This document shows positions 34,872 to 44,032 of a DNA stretch of 64,000 nucleotides, one piece after another (position 1 is the stretch's first letter; each line of letters begins with the position of its first letter). The notes beneath the pieces were generated by a model. That model saw nothing but the letters and a program-made list of their open reading frames with translations, had not been told where the DNA came from and ran no database searches. Source of the DNA: Asaia bogorensis. GTDB lineage: Bacteria > Pseudomonadota > Alphaproteobacteria > Acetobacterales > Acetobacteraceae. The translations under genes and the position numbers were made by a program. The stretch covers positions 37,260 through 101,259 of the forward strand of contig CALQTN020000008.1 in the NCBI GenBank assembly GCA_943333505.2, in the 5' to 3' direction.

Positions 34872-36803
34872 ATGCGCGCCATCATCCCCTTGTTTCTCGC
34901 GGTCGGGCTGTTCGCCCTGCCCCATGTTGCCCCTGCCCAGGACGTGATGGACGCCGTGCGCGCCGATCGCTGGGCGGACGCCCAGGCGCTGGCGGCCCGC
35001 CACCCCGATCCGGTGGCCGCCAAGCTGGTCACCTGGTTCCGGCTGCAGGCGCCGGGGGCTGCAAGCATGGCCGACATCAACGCCTTCCTGGTGGCTAACC
35101 CGGATTGGCCGCTGGCCGGCAACCTGGTGCTGCGCCGCGAAGAGGCGCTGGCGGCGGAACTGGACGACGCCATCGCGGTCGCCGCCTGCGATCACGCCCG
35201 CCCGGCCCTGGCCGCCGCCCAACTGCGCTGCGCCGATGCGCTGCTGAAACTCGGCCGCGGCAATGATGCGGCAGCGCTCGCGCGCCTCGCCTGGACCGAG
35301 GGCAATCTGGACGCCGCTGGTGAGGCGCGGGTGCTGAAGAGCTGGGGGGGCACCCTCCGCCGCGAGGACCAACTGCGCCGCTTCGACCGGCTGGCCTGGA
35401 CCGAGCCAAACGCGGCCGTGCGGCAATTGCTCCGCCTGGCGCCGGAAGATCGGCGGCTCGGCGAGGTCCGACTGGCGCTGCGCCGTGACGAAGCCAATGT
35501 GCGCGGACTGCTCGCCGCTTTGCCGGAAAAACTGCGCGCCGATCCGGCGATCCTGCTCGAACACGCGCGCTGGCTGCGCCGCAACGACCAGGACGACGCG
35601 GCGCAGGCACTTTGGCTCGCCAGTGGCAATGCCGCCGAGCACGCCGCACCGCCTGAGCGCCAATCGGCGTTCTGGGACGAGCGTTCCCTCCTGGCGCGGC
35701 GACGCCTGCGGGTTGGGGATGCCGAGGGCGCCTATCGGCTGGCCGCCGGTCATGCCCAGACCAGGGTCGAACAAATGGCGGATGCCGAGTTCCTGGCCGG
35801 CTTCATCGCGCTGCGCCGGCTGGGCAATCGCGAGGCGGCGACCAAGCATTTCGAGACTCTGGCTGGCGCCTCCAAGGCCGCGATCACCCAGGGCCGGGCA
35901 CAGTACTGGCTCGGGCGGGCGAGCGGCAATGCGGTGGTGGCGCGGAATTTCTATCGCGCCGCGGCGGCCTTCCCGAACACCTTCTATGGCCAGCTAGGCG
36001 CACTTGCCGCCGGAGACACTGCGCAAAGCCTCGCCACCAGGCTCATTGTCGGACCCACGCAGGTCGATACCGCCCAGGCGCTCGACCTTGCCGGACGCGA
36101 ACTCGCGCGGGCGGCAACGATTTTGGTGGGGTGGGGGGTGCCACGCCGGGCGGCGCCGTTCCTGCTGCGGCTTGACGAAATTGCGCCCGACCCGGTTGCC
36201 CGCGACCTTTCCGCGCGGCTCGCCACCGGGCTTGGCGCGCCGCAAGTGGCGGTCGCGCTGGCACGCCGGGCAGGACGCGACGGGCTGGTGCCGCTGGCCA
36301 CCGGTTGGCCACAGGGCATCGTGGTGCCAATCGAGTCGGGGATTGAGCCGGCGCTAGCACTTGGGATTATTCGCCAGGAGAGCAGCTTTGATTCCGCCAC
36401 CACCAGCCCGGCCGGAGCCCGCGGGCTAATGCAGCTCATGCCGGCCACCGCCGCGCAAATGGGCAAAAAACTGGGCGTGGCGGCACCAGTTGCCGCATTG
36501 ACCGATGATCCGGCGCTGAACCTGCGGCTCGGCACCGCCTATCTGGCCATGCTGATGGCCCAGTTCGACAACGCCACCCCGCTGGTGATGGCAGGCTACA
36601 ATGCCGGGCCGGGCCGGGTTGGCGAATGGCTCGGGGTCAATGGTGATCCGCGGCGCGGGGCGATCGACGCGATTGACTGGATCGAGCTGATCCCGTTTGC
36701 CGAAACCCGCAACTACGTCCAGCGGGTAACCGAAAATCTGGTGATCTATCGCGCCCAGGCCGGTCAGGCCGGCGCGCATCCCCTGGCTGCCTGGCTGCCG
36801 TGA
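34872..36803 (+). CDS. slt: soluble-type lytic transglycosylase
   Basis: A 643-residue periplasmic murein lytic transglycosylase. The signal peptide is residues 1-22 (RAIIPLFLAVGLFALPHVAPA). A long alpha-superhelical ring follows (about 30-470). The C-terminal SLT domain has GIIRQESSFDSATTSPAG (catalytic Glu at about 502), LMQLMPATA, LRLGTAYLAML, AGYNAGPGRV and FAETRNYVQRV. ATG 34872 is selected since it begins the signal peptide. It overlaps the following hydrolase gene by four bases (GTGA). Confidence 0.93.
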   Translation: MRAIIPLFLAVGLFALPHVAPAQDVMDAVRADRWADAQALAARHPDPVAAKLVTWFRLQAPGAASMADINAFLVANPDWPLAGNLVLRREEALAAELDDAIAVAACDHARPALAAAQLRCADALLKLGRGNDAAALARLAWTEGNLDAAGEARVLKSWGGTLRREDQLRRFDRLAWTEPNAAVRQLLRLAPEDRRLGEVRLALRRDEANVRGLLAALPEKLRADPAILLEHARWLRRNDQDDAAQALWLASGNAAEHAAPPERQSAFWDERSLLARRRLRVGDAEGAYRLAAGHAQTRVEQMADAEFLAGFIALRRLGNREAATKHFETLAGASKAAITQGRAQYWLGRASGNAVVARNFYRAAAAFPNTFYGQLGALAAGDTAQSLATRLIVGPTQVDTAQALDLAGRELARAATILVGWGVPRRAAPFLLRLDEIAPDPVARDLSARLATGLGAPQVAVALARRAGRDGLVPLATGWPQGIVVPIESGIEPALALGIIRQESSFDSATTSPAGARGLMQLMPATAAQMGKKLGVAAPVAALTDDPALNLRLGTAYLAMLMAQFDNATPLVMAGYNAGPGRVGEWLGVNGDPRRGAIDAIDWIELIPFAETRNYVQRVTENLVIYRAQAGQAGAHPLAAWLP

Positions 36804-37621
36804 GCCGGATTTCAACCTGGGACGGGTTGAATATCCAGGTGCATCAATGGGGCGACGGTCCTGGTATGCCCTTGCTGTGCCTTCCGGGTCTGGTCCGCAC
36901 CGGCGGCGATTTCATGGCTATTGCCGCCCGCTATGGCGAGGAACGCCGCATTGTCAGCCTCGACTATCTCGGGCGCGGCGGCAGCGACTGGCCCGCCGAC
37001 GCGGCCCGCTACGGGGCTGAAGCGACCCTGCGCGATGTGATGGATGCCTGCGCGGCGCTGCATCTGCACCGGGCGGGCGTGATCGGCACCAGTTTTGGCG
37101 GCTTGCTGGCGATGGGGCTGGCGATGGCGCGCCCGACATTGCTGGCCGGGGTAGTGTTGAACGATATCGGCCCCGAGCTTGGCGGACCGGGTGCAGCATC
37201 GGTGCTCGATTTCATCAGCGACAGCCCTGAAATGCCCAACCAGGCGGCGGCGCTGGCCTATCTGCGCGGCCAGTTGGGCGATGGCATGCGCCCCGATGCG
37301 CCGGGCTGGGAGGATCTCGCCAATCTGACCTATGTGCCCACCGGCAATGGCGCATGGCGGCCACATTGGGACAAGCGCACCGCGCTGTTGTTGAAAGGCG
37401 TGCCCCGTCCACTTTGGCCCTTGTTCCACGCGTTGCCCGATATTCCGCTGGTGCTGGTGCATGGCCGGCTCAGCCAGTTGCTGACCGATGACGGGGTCGC
37501 CGCGATGGCGGGCTTCCGGCCGGATATGGCGGTGGTGGAAGTGGACAATGTCGGCCATGCGCCAACCCTTGCCGAGCCCGACGTTCTGGCGGCGCTCGAC
37601 GCTTTTGTGAGCCGATTGTGA
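36800..37621 (+). CDS. alpha/beta hydrolase
   Basis: A 273-residue alpha/beta-hydrolase starting at a GTG that overlaps the transglycosylase stop. LLCLPGLVRTGGDF is the oxyanion loop, LDYLGRGGSDW follows, and the nucleophile sits in VIGTSFGGLLAMG (Ser). LVHGRLSQLL and VGHAPTLAEPDV carry the acid-region and His. It is coupled at both ends (slt before, pgpA after), so it may act in cell-envelope metabolism, but this is inference. It resembles the proline-iminopeptidase-free general hydrolases. Confidence 0.85.
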   Translation: MSRISTWDGLNIQVHQWGDGPGMPLLCLPGLVRTGGDFMAIAARYGEERRIVSLDYLGRGGSDWPADAARYGAEATLRDVMDACAALHLHRAGVIGTSFGGLLAMGLAMARPTLLAGVVLNDIGPELGGPGAASVLDFISDSPEMPNQAAALAYLRGQLGDGMRPDAPGWEDLANLTYVPTGNGAWRPHWDKRTALLLKGVPRPLWPLFHALPDIPLVLVHGRLSQLLTDDGVAAMAGFRPDMAVVEVDNVGHAPTLAEPDVLAALDAFVSRL

Positions 37622-38070
37622 GCCTCGCCCGCTTCGTCGCCAGTGGTTTCGGTGCCGGATATGCGCCGGTGGCGCCCGGCACGTTCGGGTCTCTGGTCGG
37701 GGTCGGGCTTGGGGCGCTGCTGCTGCATATCTGGTCGGATAGCCTGCCACTTGCCTGCCTGTTCGCGGTTCTGCTCGGGGTCTGGTCGGTGGCGAAAATC
37801 GACGGCGGCGACGATCCAGGCTGGATCACCATCGACGAGGTCGCCGGCCAATTGCTGTGCATGCTGCCGCTCGGAGCGCCGACGCCGCTTGGCCTGCTGG
37901 CAGCTTTTGCGCTGTTCCGACTGCTCGACATCGCCAAGCCCGGTCCGATTGGTTGGGCGGATCGCCAGCATGGGGCCGCGGGCGTGATGGGCGACGATGT
38001 CATTGCAGGATTGATTGGTGCCGGCATCCTATGGGCAGTGCTGAAAAAATACCCCATGATCTTCAGCTAG
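37618..38070 (+). CDS. pgpA: phosphatidylglycerophosphatase A
   Basis: A 150-residue membrane protein that makes phosphatidylglycerol from its phosphate. Family blocks are GFGAGYAPVAPGTFGSLVG near the N-terminus, GGDDPGWITIDEVAGQ and RLLDIAKPGPIGWADRQHGAAGVMGDDVIAG, with the acidic residues of the metal site. Three hydrophobic segments. The GTG start overlaps the hydrolase stop. Its TAG stop comes from the inverted mobile repeat copy 6. Confidence 0.92.
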   Translation: MSLARFVASGFGAGYAPVAPGTFGSLVGVGLGALLLHIWSDSLPLACLFAVLLGVWSVAKIDGGDDPGWITIDEVAGQLLCMLPLGAPTPLGLLAAFALFRLLDIAKPGPIGWADRQHGAAGVMGDDVIAGLIGAGILWAVLKKYPMIFS

Positions 38071-38173
38071 ATCATCATTTGTTCAATCGGCTTCGAACGG
38101 ACGGATAAAGATGATCGTGAAAACAAGGTTTTAGAACGTGTCTGCTGAGCCGACTTCAACGGATCACGCTCTA
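38068..38173 (-). repeat. 106-bp mobile repeat, copy 6 (inverted), at the stop codon of pgpA
   Basis: Reverse complement of the other copies: begins TAGATCATCATT and ends GATCACGCTCTA. The first three bases are the pgpA stop. It is 20 bases before the CinA-like start and so also lies in the leader of that gene. Confidence 0.85.
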
Positions 38174-38193
38174 GAGCCGTCCAGGGGGACTTC

Positions 38194-38679
38194 ATGGTTG
38201 ACGCCGACATCTTGACCCAAGCCGAAAGCCTGCTGATCGCCTGCCGCACGGCGGGCGTGATGCTGGCGACCGCCGAAAGCTGCACCGGCGGGCTGATCGC
38301 CGCCAGCCTGACCGCCATCGCCGGCAGTTCCGATGTCGTCGAGCGTGGCTTTGTAACCTATTCCAACCAGGCCAAGACCGAGTTGGTTGGCGTCGATCCG
38401 GCGTTGATCGAAACCCATGGCGCGGTCAGTGAGCCGGTTGCGCGCGCCATGGCCGAGGGTGCGGTGGCACGGTCGCGCGCCGACCTTGCCATTAGTGTCA
38501 CCGGTGTTGCCGGCCCTGGCGGCGGTAGCGCGGATAAGCCGGTGGGACTGGTCTGGTTCGGTTGCGCGCGCCGTGGTGAGGCGACCACCAGCACCAGCCG
38601 GGTCTTCCCAGGCGACCGAATGGAGGTTCGCCGCGCGACGGTTGCCTTGGCGCTCGATCTGTTACGCCAGCGGGTGTGA
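38194..38679 (+). CDS. CinA-family nicotinamide-nucleotide amidohydrolase
   Basis: A 161-residue C-terminal CinA domain (PncC type), which deamidates nicotinamide mononucleotide. Motifs: MLATAESCTGGLIAASL, GFVTYSNQAK, HGAVSEPVARAMAEGA and SVTGVAGPGGGSADKPVGLVW. It lacks the N-terminal molybdopterin-like domain of full-length CinA. CAGGGGGAC serves as ribosome site. It follows pgpA beyond the mobile repeat and is one base from the next small gene. Confidence 0.92.
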   Translation: MVDADILTQAESLLIACRTAGVMLATAESCTGGLIAASLTAIAGSSDVVERGFVTYSNQAKTELVGVDPALIETHGAVSEPVARAMAEGAVARSRADLAISVTGVAGPGGGSADKPVGLVWFGCARRGEATTSTSRVFPGDRMEVRRATVALALDLLRQRV

Positions 38680-38680
38680 A

Positions 38681-38893
38681 ATGACCCAAGGCCATAATGG
38701 CGGCCCGCCGCTCGAAGACGAAGCCCCTGATGTCCTGGCGTGGCGCAGCTATACGTGGCGGCGTGCCCATCGCCGGGCGTGGAAAACCCCGCCTCCCGAG
38801 ATTGCGCTGCGGCGGCTGGCCCGGGCCGAGGAACTCGGGATGACCTACAAGGAATACACCCTGGAGATCATGGAGCGCGGCACGTATCTTTGA
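38681..38893 (+). CDS. conserved small protein with GHNGGPPL motif
   Basis: A 70-residue soluble protein beginning MTQGHNGGPPLEDEAPDVL, a motif I know from many short alphaproteobacterial proteins of unknown role. The middle is tryptophan- and arginine-rich (WRSYTWRRAHRRAWKTPP), and the tail is TYKEYTLEIMERGTYL. It starts one base after the CinA-like gene stop, implying coupling. Function unknown. Confidence 0.8.
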   Translation: MTQGHNGGPPLEDEAPDVLAWRSYTWRRAHRRAWKTPPPEIALRRLARAEELGMTYKEYTLEIMERGTYL

Positions 38894-38908
38894 TGCTGGA
38901 TGGCCGCG

Positions 38909-41224
38909 TCAGGTGGCGGTTTCTGCCGATGCCCGCCCCGCCATCGCGATCGCCCGCCATACCGCCTCGGGCGTGGCCGGCATGTCGAGATGCACCACAC
39001 CCAATGTCGCCAGCGCATCCATCAGTGCATTCATCACCGCCGGCGCGCCACCGGCCGCCCCTGCCTCGCCACAGCCCTTGATGCCGAGCGGGTGGCTGGG
39101 CGCGGCGGTCGGCAGGGTTTCCAGCGTGATGGCCGGCAGATCGTCGGCGCGCGGCAGGGCGTAGTCCATCAGCGAGCCGGTGAGCATCTGGCCTGAATCA
39201 GGATCATGCCGGATCGCTTCGCCAAACGCCTGGCCGAAGCCTTGCACCACCCCACCCTGCAACTGACCTTCGAGCAGCGCCGGGTTCAGCACCTGCCCGA
39301 AATCATGCAGCATGGTGTAGCGCAGCAATTCCCAGGCACCGGTTTCCGGATCGATCTCGACCTCGGCGACGTGGCAGCCATTGGGGAAGGTCGGCCCGGC
39401 CGGCCGCCACCAGCCCTGCCCCTCGAGCATCTGATTGCCCAAGCCGGCCGCCACCTGTTTCCAACCAACACTCCGATCCGTGCCAGCGACATGGAAACGT
39501 CCCTCGATGAACGCGATATCGATTTCTGCCGCTTCGAGCGCATCGGCGGCCAGCGGCAGCGCTTTTTTCACCAGATCGCGCGACGCTTCGGCCAATGCGG
39601 CACCGGAAATCGGGATTGAGGCCGAACCACCCGTGCCATTGCCAGAGGGGATGCGGTCGGTGTCGCCCTGAATGATGTCGATGTCATCCGGGTCCAGCCC
39701 GAGTTGGCTGGCGATCAGCTGGGCAAACGCAGTGGCATGACCCTGGCCGTTGGATTGTGCCCCGAGCAAGGCGGTCACCCGACCATCGGCGCGCAGTTCG
39801 AGCCAGGCATTCTCACCCCAGGACCCGGCAACACGTTCGCAGTAATGCGCCCAGCCGATCCCGCGCAGTCTGGTTGCGCCGGCCCGACGGGCAGCAAACC
39901 CGGCATAATCGGCGCGGTCCAACGCGGTATCGATCATCGTCGGGAAATCGCCGCTGTCGTAATTCAGCCCCAACCCGGTGCGGAACGGCAGTTCCGCCGG
40001 GGTCAGCATGTTGCGGCGGCGCAGCGCGAGCCGGTCCATGCCCAGCACCCGGGCGGCGTGATCAACCAGAGTTTCGAGCAGGAAAACGGCCTCCGGGCGG
40101 CCGGCGCCGCGATAAACCTCAGTCGGCGCGGTGTTGGTGAACACGCCACGCACCGTCACGGCGATGGCGGGAAAACGATAGACCCCAGCCAAAGCCGGCC
40201 AGTTCGAGGTTGGCGAGAGCTGGCCCTTGGGCGCCAGATAGGCCCCAATCGCGGCGGTCGAGGTCACCCGCAATGCCAGGAAAGTGCCAGCGGCATCAAC
40301 CGCCAGTTCCCCGGTGTAAACGTTATCACGGGCCTGATAGTCGGACAGGAAACTATCGGCGCGTTCGCCAACCCAGGACACCGTGCGCCCGAGATGTTTG
40401 GCCGCCCATAATACAAGAATTTGTTCAGGATAGAGCGCGTTCTTAATACCGAAACTACCGCCCACATCGGTCACGATAACCCGGAAACGGTCCGCCGGTT
40501 CGCCGAATGCCTGGCCGAGCGCATCCTTGATGCCATGCGGCATCTGGGTCCCCGAGGTCAGGGTGTAGCGGCGAGTGGCGGGGTTGAATTCGCCGATCGC
40601 GCCACGGTTTTCGAGCGAGCCGACCTGTACCCGTGGGTTGCGGCTGTCCATGCGGATAATCTGGGCAGCCTGAGCGAAAGCGGCATCGACGGCTGCGGTA
40701 TCGCCGGCCGACCAGGAAAAGCAGAGATTATCCGGCGCTTCGGACCAGACTGCCGGACCACCGAAAGCGGCGCCAGTGGCGACCACGGACGGAAGCGTGT
40801 CGTACTCGATCACCACCAACTCGGCGGCATCGCGTGCGATCGCCTCGGTTTCGGCCACCACCATCGCCACCGTGTCGCCGACGAAGCGTACCCGGCCCTG
40901 GGCCAGTGCCGGGTGCTGCGGCCGGAAGGCAAAGCCTTGGTCGGCCGGCGTGCCGGGCAGGCGGATCAGATCGCTGCCCGACGGAATGCTGCCGAGACCG
41001 GCCGCAGCATAATCGGCGCCGGTCAGCACAGCGAGCACGCCGGGGAGCGCGCAGGCGGCCGCACGATCGATCGTGCCGATCACCGCATGGGCATGCGGGC
41101 TGCGGATCATCACCGCCACTGCCATGCCAGGGCGCAGCAGATCGGCGGTGAAACGGCCTTGCCCGACCAAGAGGGCGAAATCCTCCTTGCGGCGCAGCGA
41201 TTGGCCGAATGCGTTGGTGCCCAT
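38909..41224 (-). CDS. molybdenum hydroxylase large subunit (xanthine dehydrogenase/CoxL family), orphan
   Basis: A 771-residue molybdopterin-binding subunit. It shows RFTADLLRPGMAVAVMIRSPHAHA, VRFVGDTVAMVVAET, DVGGSFGIKN, VYRGAGRPEAVFLLE, GSWGENAWLEL, GQGHATAFAQL, and the late GIKGCGEAGAAGGAPAVMNA block with the catalytic-type glutamate. The start MGTNAFGQS is supported by AAAGGA; an upstream ATG has no ribosome site. The usual FAD and 2Fe-2S subunits are absent on both sides, so partners must be elsewhere or lost. It resembles carbon-monoxide-dehydrogenase-like or aldehyde/nicotinate oxidases; substrate unknown. Confidence 0.88.
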   Translation of the reverse strand: MGTNAFGQSLRRKEDFALLVGQGRFTADLLRPGMAVAVMIRSPHAHAVIGTIDRAAACALPGVLAVLTGADYAAAGLGSIPSGSDLIRLPGTPADQGFAFRPQHPALAQGRVRFVGDTVAMVVAETEAIARDAAELVVIEYDTLPSVVATGAAFGGPAVWSEAPDNLCFSWSAGDTAAVDAAFAQAAQIIRMDSRNPRVQVGSLENRGAIGEFNPATRRYTLTSGTQMPHGIKDALGQAFGEPADRFRVIVTDVGGSFGIKNALYPEQILVLWAAKHLGRTVSWVGERADSFLSDYQARDNVYTGELAVDAAGTFLALRVTSTAAIGAYLAPKGQLSPTSNWPALAGVYRFPAIAVTVRGVFTNTAPTEVYRGAGRPEAVFLLETLVDHAARVLGMDRLALRRRNMLTPAELPFRTGLGLNYDSGDFPTMIDTALDRADYAGFAARRAGATRLRGIGWAHYCERVAGSWGENAWLELRADGRVTALLGAQSNGQGHATAFAQLIASQLGLDPDDIDIIQGDTDRIPSGNGTGGSASIPISGAALAEASRDLVKKALPLAADALEAAEIDIAFIEGRFHVAGTDRSVGWKQVAAGLGNQMLEGQGWWRPAGPTFPNGCHVAEVEIDPETGAWELLRYTMLHDFGQVLNPALLEGQLQGGVVQGFGQAFGEAIRHDPDSGQMLTGSLMDYALPRADDLPAITLETLPTAAPSHPLGIKGCGEAGAAGGAPAVMNALMDALATLGVVHLDMPATPEAVWRAIAMAGRASAETAT

Positions 41225-41293
41225 TTGATCCAATTCCTTTAGGTGTAGCATTTTTTTCATTTAAAAAGAACGATTTGTCGCCAATTTTTATCC

Positions 41294-42955
41294 TTACTTG
41301 GCGCGCCATTCCTCCGCCGCCAAAGATGGCAGGGTCAGTGATTTCGGTGGCAATAGCCCGGTCATCCAACGCGGCTGAACGAACACCGCCGCCGGATGAT
41401 AGAGCGGCAGGATGGGGAGTTCCTCAGCCTGGATCGCCTGAATGTCTTTCCACATCGCCAGCCGGCGCACCGGGTCGAGCTCGGTTTGCGCGCTGGCGAG
41501 CAGGGCATCGAGGGTGGGGTTGGCGTAGCCGCCATAATTGCTGCCGCCGAGGTTATTGGCCGTCGAAGGGATCCGGCTGGAGTGAAACCGCGCATAGGGG
41601 ATCCAGTCCGGCGAGGGCAATGAGGTGAAGGTGACCATTCCCTGAAAGCTGCGCTTGCGCACCGTCTCGCCGAGCAAAACCCGTGGTGGCTCATTGCGGA
41701 CCACAATCTCGACGCCGATTGCGCGCAGCTGGCTTTGGATCACCTGCTCGACCAGTTCGATCAGCCTGATGCCCGAGGCGCCGGACAGGTCGATCGACAG
41801 CTTCTTGCCGTCCGGTCCGACCAGGATCTTGTCGGGGCCTGGCTTGTAGCCGGCCTCGGCTAGCAAGGCGCGGGCGCGGGCGGGGTCGAACGGGTATTTT
41901 TTGATACCGGGATCGCGGCTGATTTCGGCCGGGGCCAAAGTGCCGTCGGCGACCGGGACGTGGTTCTCGAAGAGTTTGGCGACGATTGCGCGGCGATCAA
42001 TGCCATACAAAATCGCCTGACGCACCCGCTTGTCGGCCAGTTGCGGGTTGGCAAAATTGGGCACCATCATCGCCACGCTGAGGGACGGGACGAAGCGGAC
42101 CTCAAAACGGTCGGCATGATCCTTGGCGAGCGCCAGCGACTGATCGAAGGTCAGCCCGTTGCTCAGGTCGATGTCGCCGGACAGCAGATTGGCCAGCAGG
42201 GCGGCGGTGTTTTCGATCACTTTGAGGGTGATGGTCCGAAAGGCCGGCTTGGTGCCGGTCCAACGTGGGTTGGGTTTGAAGCTGGCCAGTTCGCCGGGCA
42301 GGAAGCGGTCCATCAGATAGGGCCCGTTCCACAATCCAGGCGTGGTCGGCGCGCGGTTGAACAGCGATTGGCGCCCATAATCCAGCCCGTCCTTGGCGGC
42401 GCGGAAGATTGGTCCTTCGAGGTGTTCGGGCAGCGGGTCGGGGCTCAGCCGGTCAAAATCATAGCGCGGGGCATCGAATTCGACGGTGTAATTGGCGTCG
42501 TCGATTGGCTTGATGCCGATCAGGCCAGGCTCGGGGGCGAATTGTTGCTTGACGGCAAAGCCGAGGGCGATATCACGGCTGGTGATCGCTACGCCGTCGC
42601 CCCACACCAGATCGGGCCGCAAAGTAAAACGCACCGATAGGAACTGGCGGCCATCCGGCTGTTGGCTGACAACCGCGCGACCATTGGCGATTGTTGGAAT
42701 TTCGGTGCACAGAATACAGATAAGCGCGCCCTCGGCGGTGAAGCGGGCCACGCCGCGGCGGGCAAAGCCGTGGACGTAGCTGCGGACCAACTGGTTGGTG
42801 ATGTCGGGGTGCACGTCCTGCGGGAATTCGACCATGCCGATTGTCAGCGTATCGCGCTTGGCCTGGGTTTGGGCATGAACCTGGGCCGGCGCGCTGGCGA
42901 GCAGGGCCACGAGCAACACCACCAGCCGCAAAACAGTCGAACATATCAGGTTCAT
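41294..42955 (-). CDS. ABC transporter substrate-binding protein, family 5
   Basis: A 553-residue extracellular solute-binding protein of the peptide/nickel/opine class. The signal peptide is about residues 1-28 (VLRLVVLLVALLASAPAQVHA). Family pieces are RFTLRPDLVWGDGVAITSRDIALG, NGPYLMDRFLPGE, FANPQLADKRVRQAILYGIDR and the WMTGLL tail. It is divergent from the ATPase-permease genes at 43067-46867, with which it forms a complete importer. The ligand cannot be inferred; peptides, nickel chelates and opines are all possible in this family. Confidence 0.9.
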   Translation of the reverse strand: MNLICSTVLRLVVLLVALLASAPAQVHAQTQAKRDTLTIGMVEFPQDVHPDITNQLVRSYVHGFARRGVARFTAEGALICILCTEIPTIANGRAVVSQQPDGRQFLSVRFTLRPDLVWGDGVAITSRDIALGFAVKQQFAPEPGLIGIKPIDDANYTVEFDAPRYDFDRLSPDPLPEHLEGPIFRAAKDGLDYGRQSLFNRAPTTPGLWNGPYLMDRFLPGELASFKPNPRWTGTKPAFRTITLKVIENTAALLANLLSGDIDLSNGLTFDQSLALAKDHADRFEVRFVPSLSVAMMVPNFANPQLADKRVRQAILYGIDRRAIVAKLFENHVPVADGTLAPAEISRDPGIKKYPFDPARARALLAEAGYKPGPDKILVGPDGKKLSIDLSGASGIRLIELVEQVIQSQLRAIGVEIVVRNEPPRVLLGETVRKRSFQGMVTFTSLPSPDWIPYARFHSSRIPSTANNLGGSNYGGYANPTLDALLASAQTELDPVRRLAMWKDIQAIQAEELPILPLYHPAAVFVQPRWMTGLLPPKSLTLPSLAAEEWRAK

Positions 42956-43066
42956 GGCGGGAAAATCCTTGTTGCCCGGCGCGGGCCGCGTGTCGCCAGT
43001 TTACGCGGCGGGCGCGGCACGGCAAGTTGCGGGGATGTACGATGCCTCCTTCGCGCTGCGACGACC

Positions 43067-44032
43067 TTGACCGAGCCGCTCCTTTTAGGTCGCGCGCTGA
43101 CGGTTGACCTTGGGCCCGCCCATGACCGGACCAGTGTGATCACCGGATTGGATTTCAGCCTCGCCGCCGGCCGCACCCTGGGCGTGGTCGGTGAAAGTGG
43201 CTGCGGCAAATCGATGACAGCGCTCGCGATTATGGGCCTTGCGCCCAGCCCGCATCGGATCGGGGGGATTTTACGGTTCGCCGGGCAGGATTTGCTGACC
43301 ATGCCGCAAGATCGGCGGCGCCGGCTGCGCGGTGCGGACATGGCGATGATATTCCAGGAACCGATGACCGCGCTTAATCCGGTGGTGCCGGTCGGGGTAC
43401 AGATCGGTGAAATGCTGATTGTGCATGAAGGCGCCAGCGAGATCGAGGCGGCGCGCGCGGCGGTGGCATTGCTCGAACGGGTTGGCATCGCCGATCCGGC
43501 CCGCCGGGCCAGCGCCTATCCGCATGAATTATCCGGCGGCATGCGCCAGCGGGTGATGATCGCGATGGCGATCGCCTGCAAGCCGCGCCTGCTGATCGCT
43601 GATGAGCCGACCACGGCGCTCGATGTTTCCGTGCAGGCGCAGATCCTGGACCTGTTGCTGGAATTGCAGCGCGATACCGGCATGGCAATGGTGTTCATCA
43701 GCCATAATCTTGGCGTGGTGAGTGCGGTCGCCGATGACATCATGGTGATGTATGCCGGGCGGGCGGTGGAAACCGGGCCGGCGCAGCGCGTGCTCACCGC
43801 ACCGGCCCATCCCTATACTGCGGGGCTGATCGCGACCTTGCCCGATATTGCCCGACGTCAGAAAATCCTCCCGGTGATCGAGGGCAGCCCGGTCAATCCG
43901 CGCAATCGTCCGCCGGGTTGCGCCTTTGCGCCGCGCTGTCCGCGGGTGATTGCCGAATGTCGGGCGGGCCTGCCGGCAATGGTGACGGTAAGCCCTGGCC
44001 AGGATGCCGCCTGCATACGGCTCGCGGCATGA
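43067..44032 (+). CDS. peptide/nickel ABC transporter ATPase (DppD-like)
   Basis: A 321-residue ATPase. Walker A is [17 protein letters not shown]-loop [13 protein letters not shown], signature [15 protein letters not shown], Walker [15 protein letters not shown]-loop FISHNLG. The C-terminal oligopeptide-type extension ([18 protein letters not shown]) is present. No ATG fits; TTG at 43067 gives the expected N-terminus ([10 protein letters not shown]), with a weak ribosome site. The actual start is therefore uncertain. It overlaps the next ATPase by four bases. Confidence 0.88.
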   Translation: MTEPLLLGRALTVDLGPAHDRTSVITGLDFSLAAGRTLGVVGESGCGKSMTALAIMGLAPSPHRIGGILRFAGQDLLTMPQDRRRRLRGADMAMIFQEPMTALNPVVPVGVQIGEMLIVHEGASEIEAARAAVALLERVGIADPARRASAYPHELSGGMRQRVMIAMAIACKPRLLIADEPTTALDVSVQAQILDLLLELQRDTGMAMVFISHNLGVVSAVADDIMVMYAGRAVETGPAQRVLTAPAHPYTAGLIATLPDIARRQKILPVIEGSPVNPRNRPPGCAFAPRCPRVIAECRAGLPAMVTVSPGQDAACIRLAA

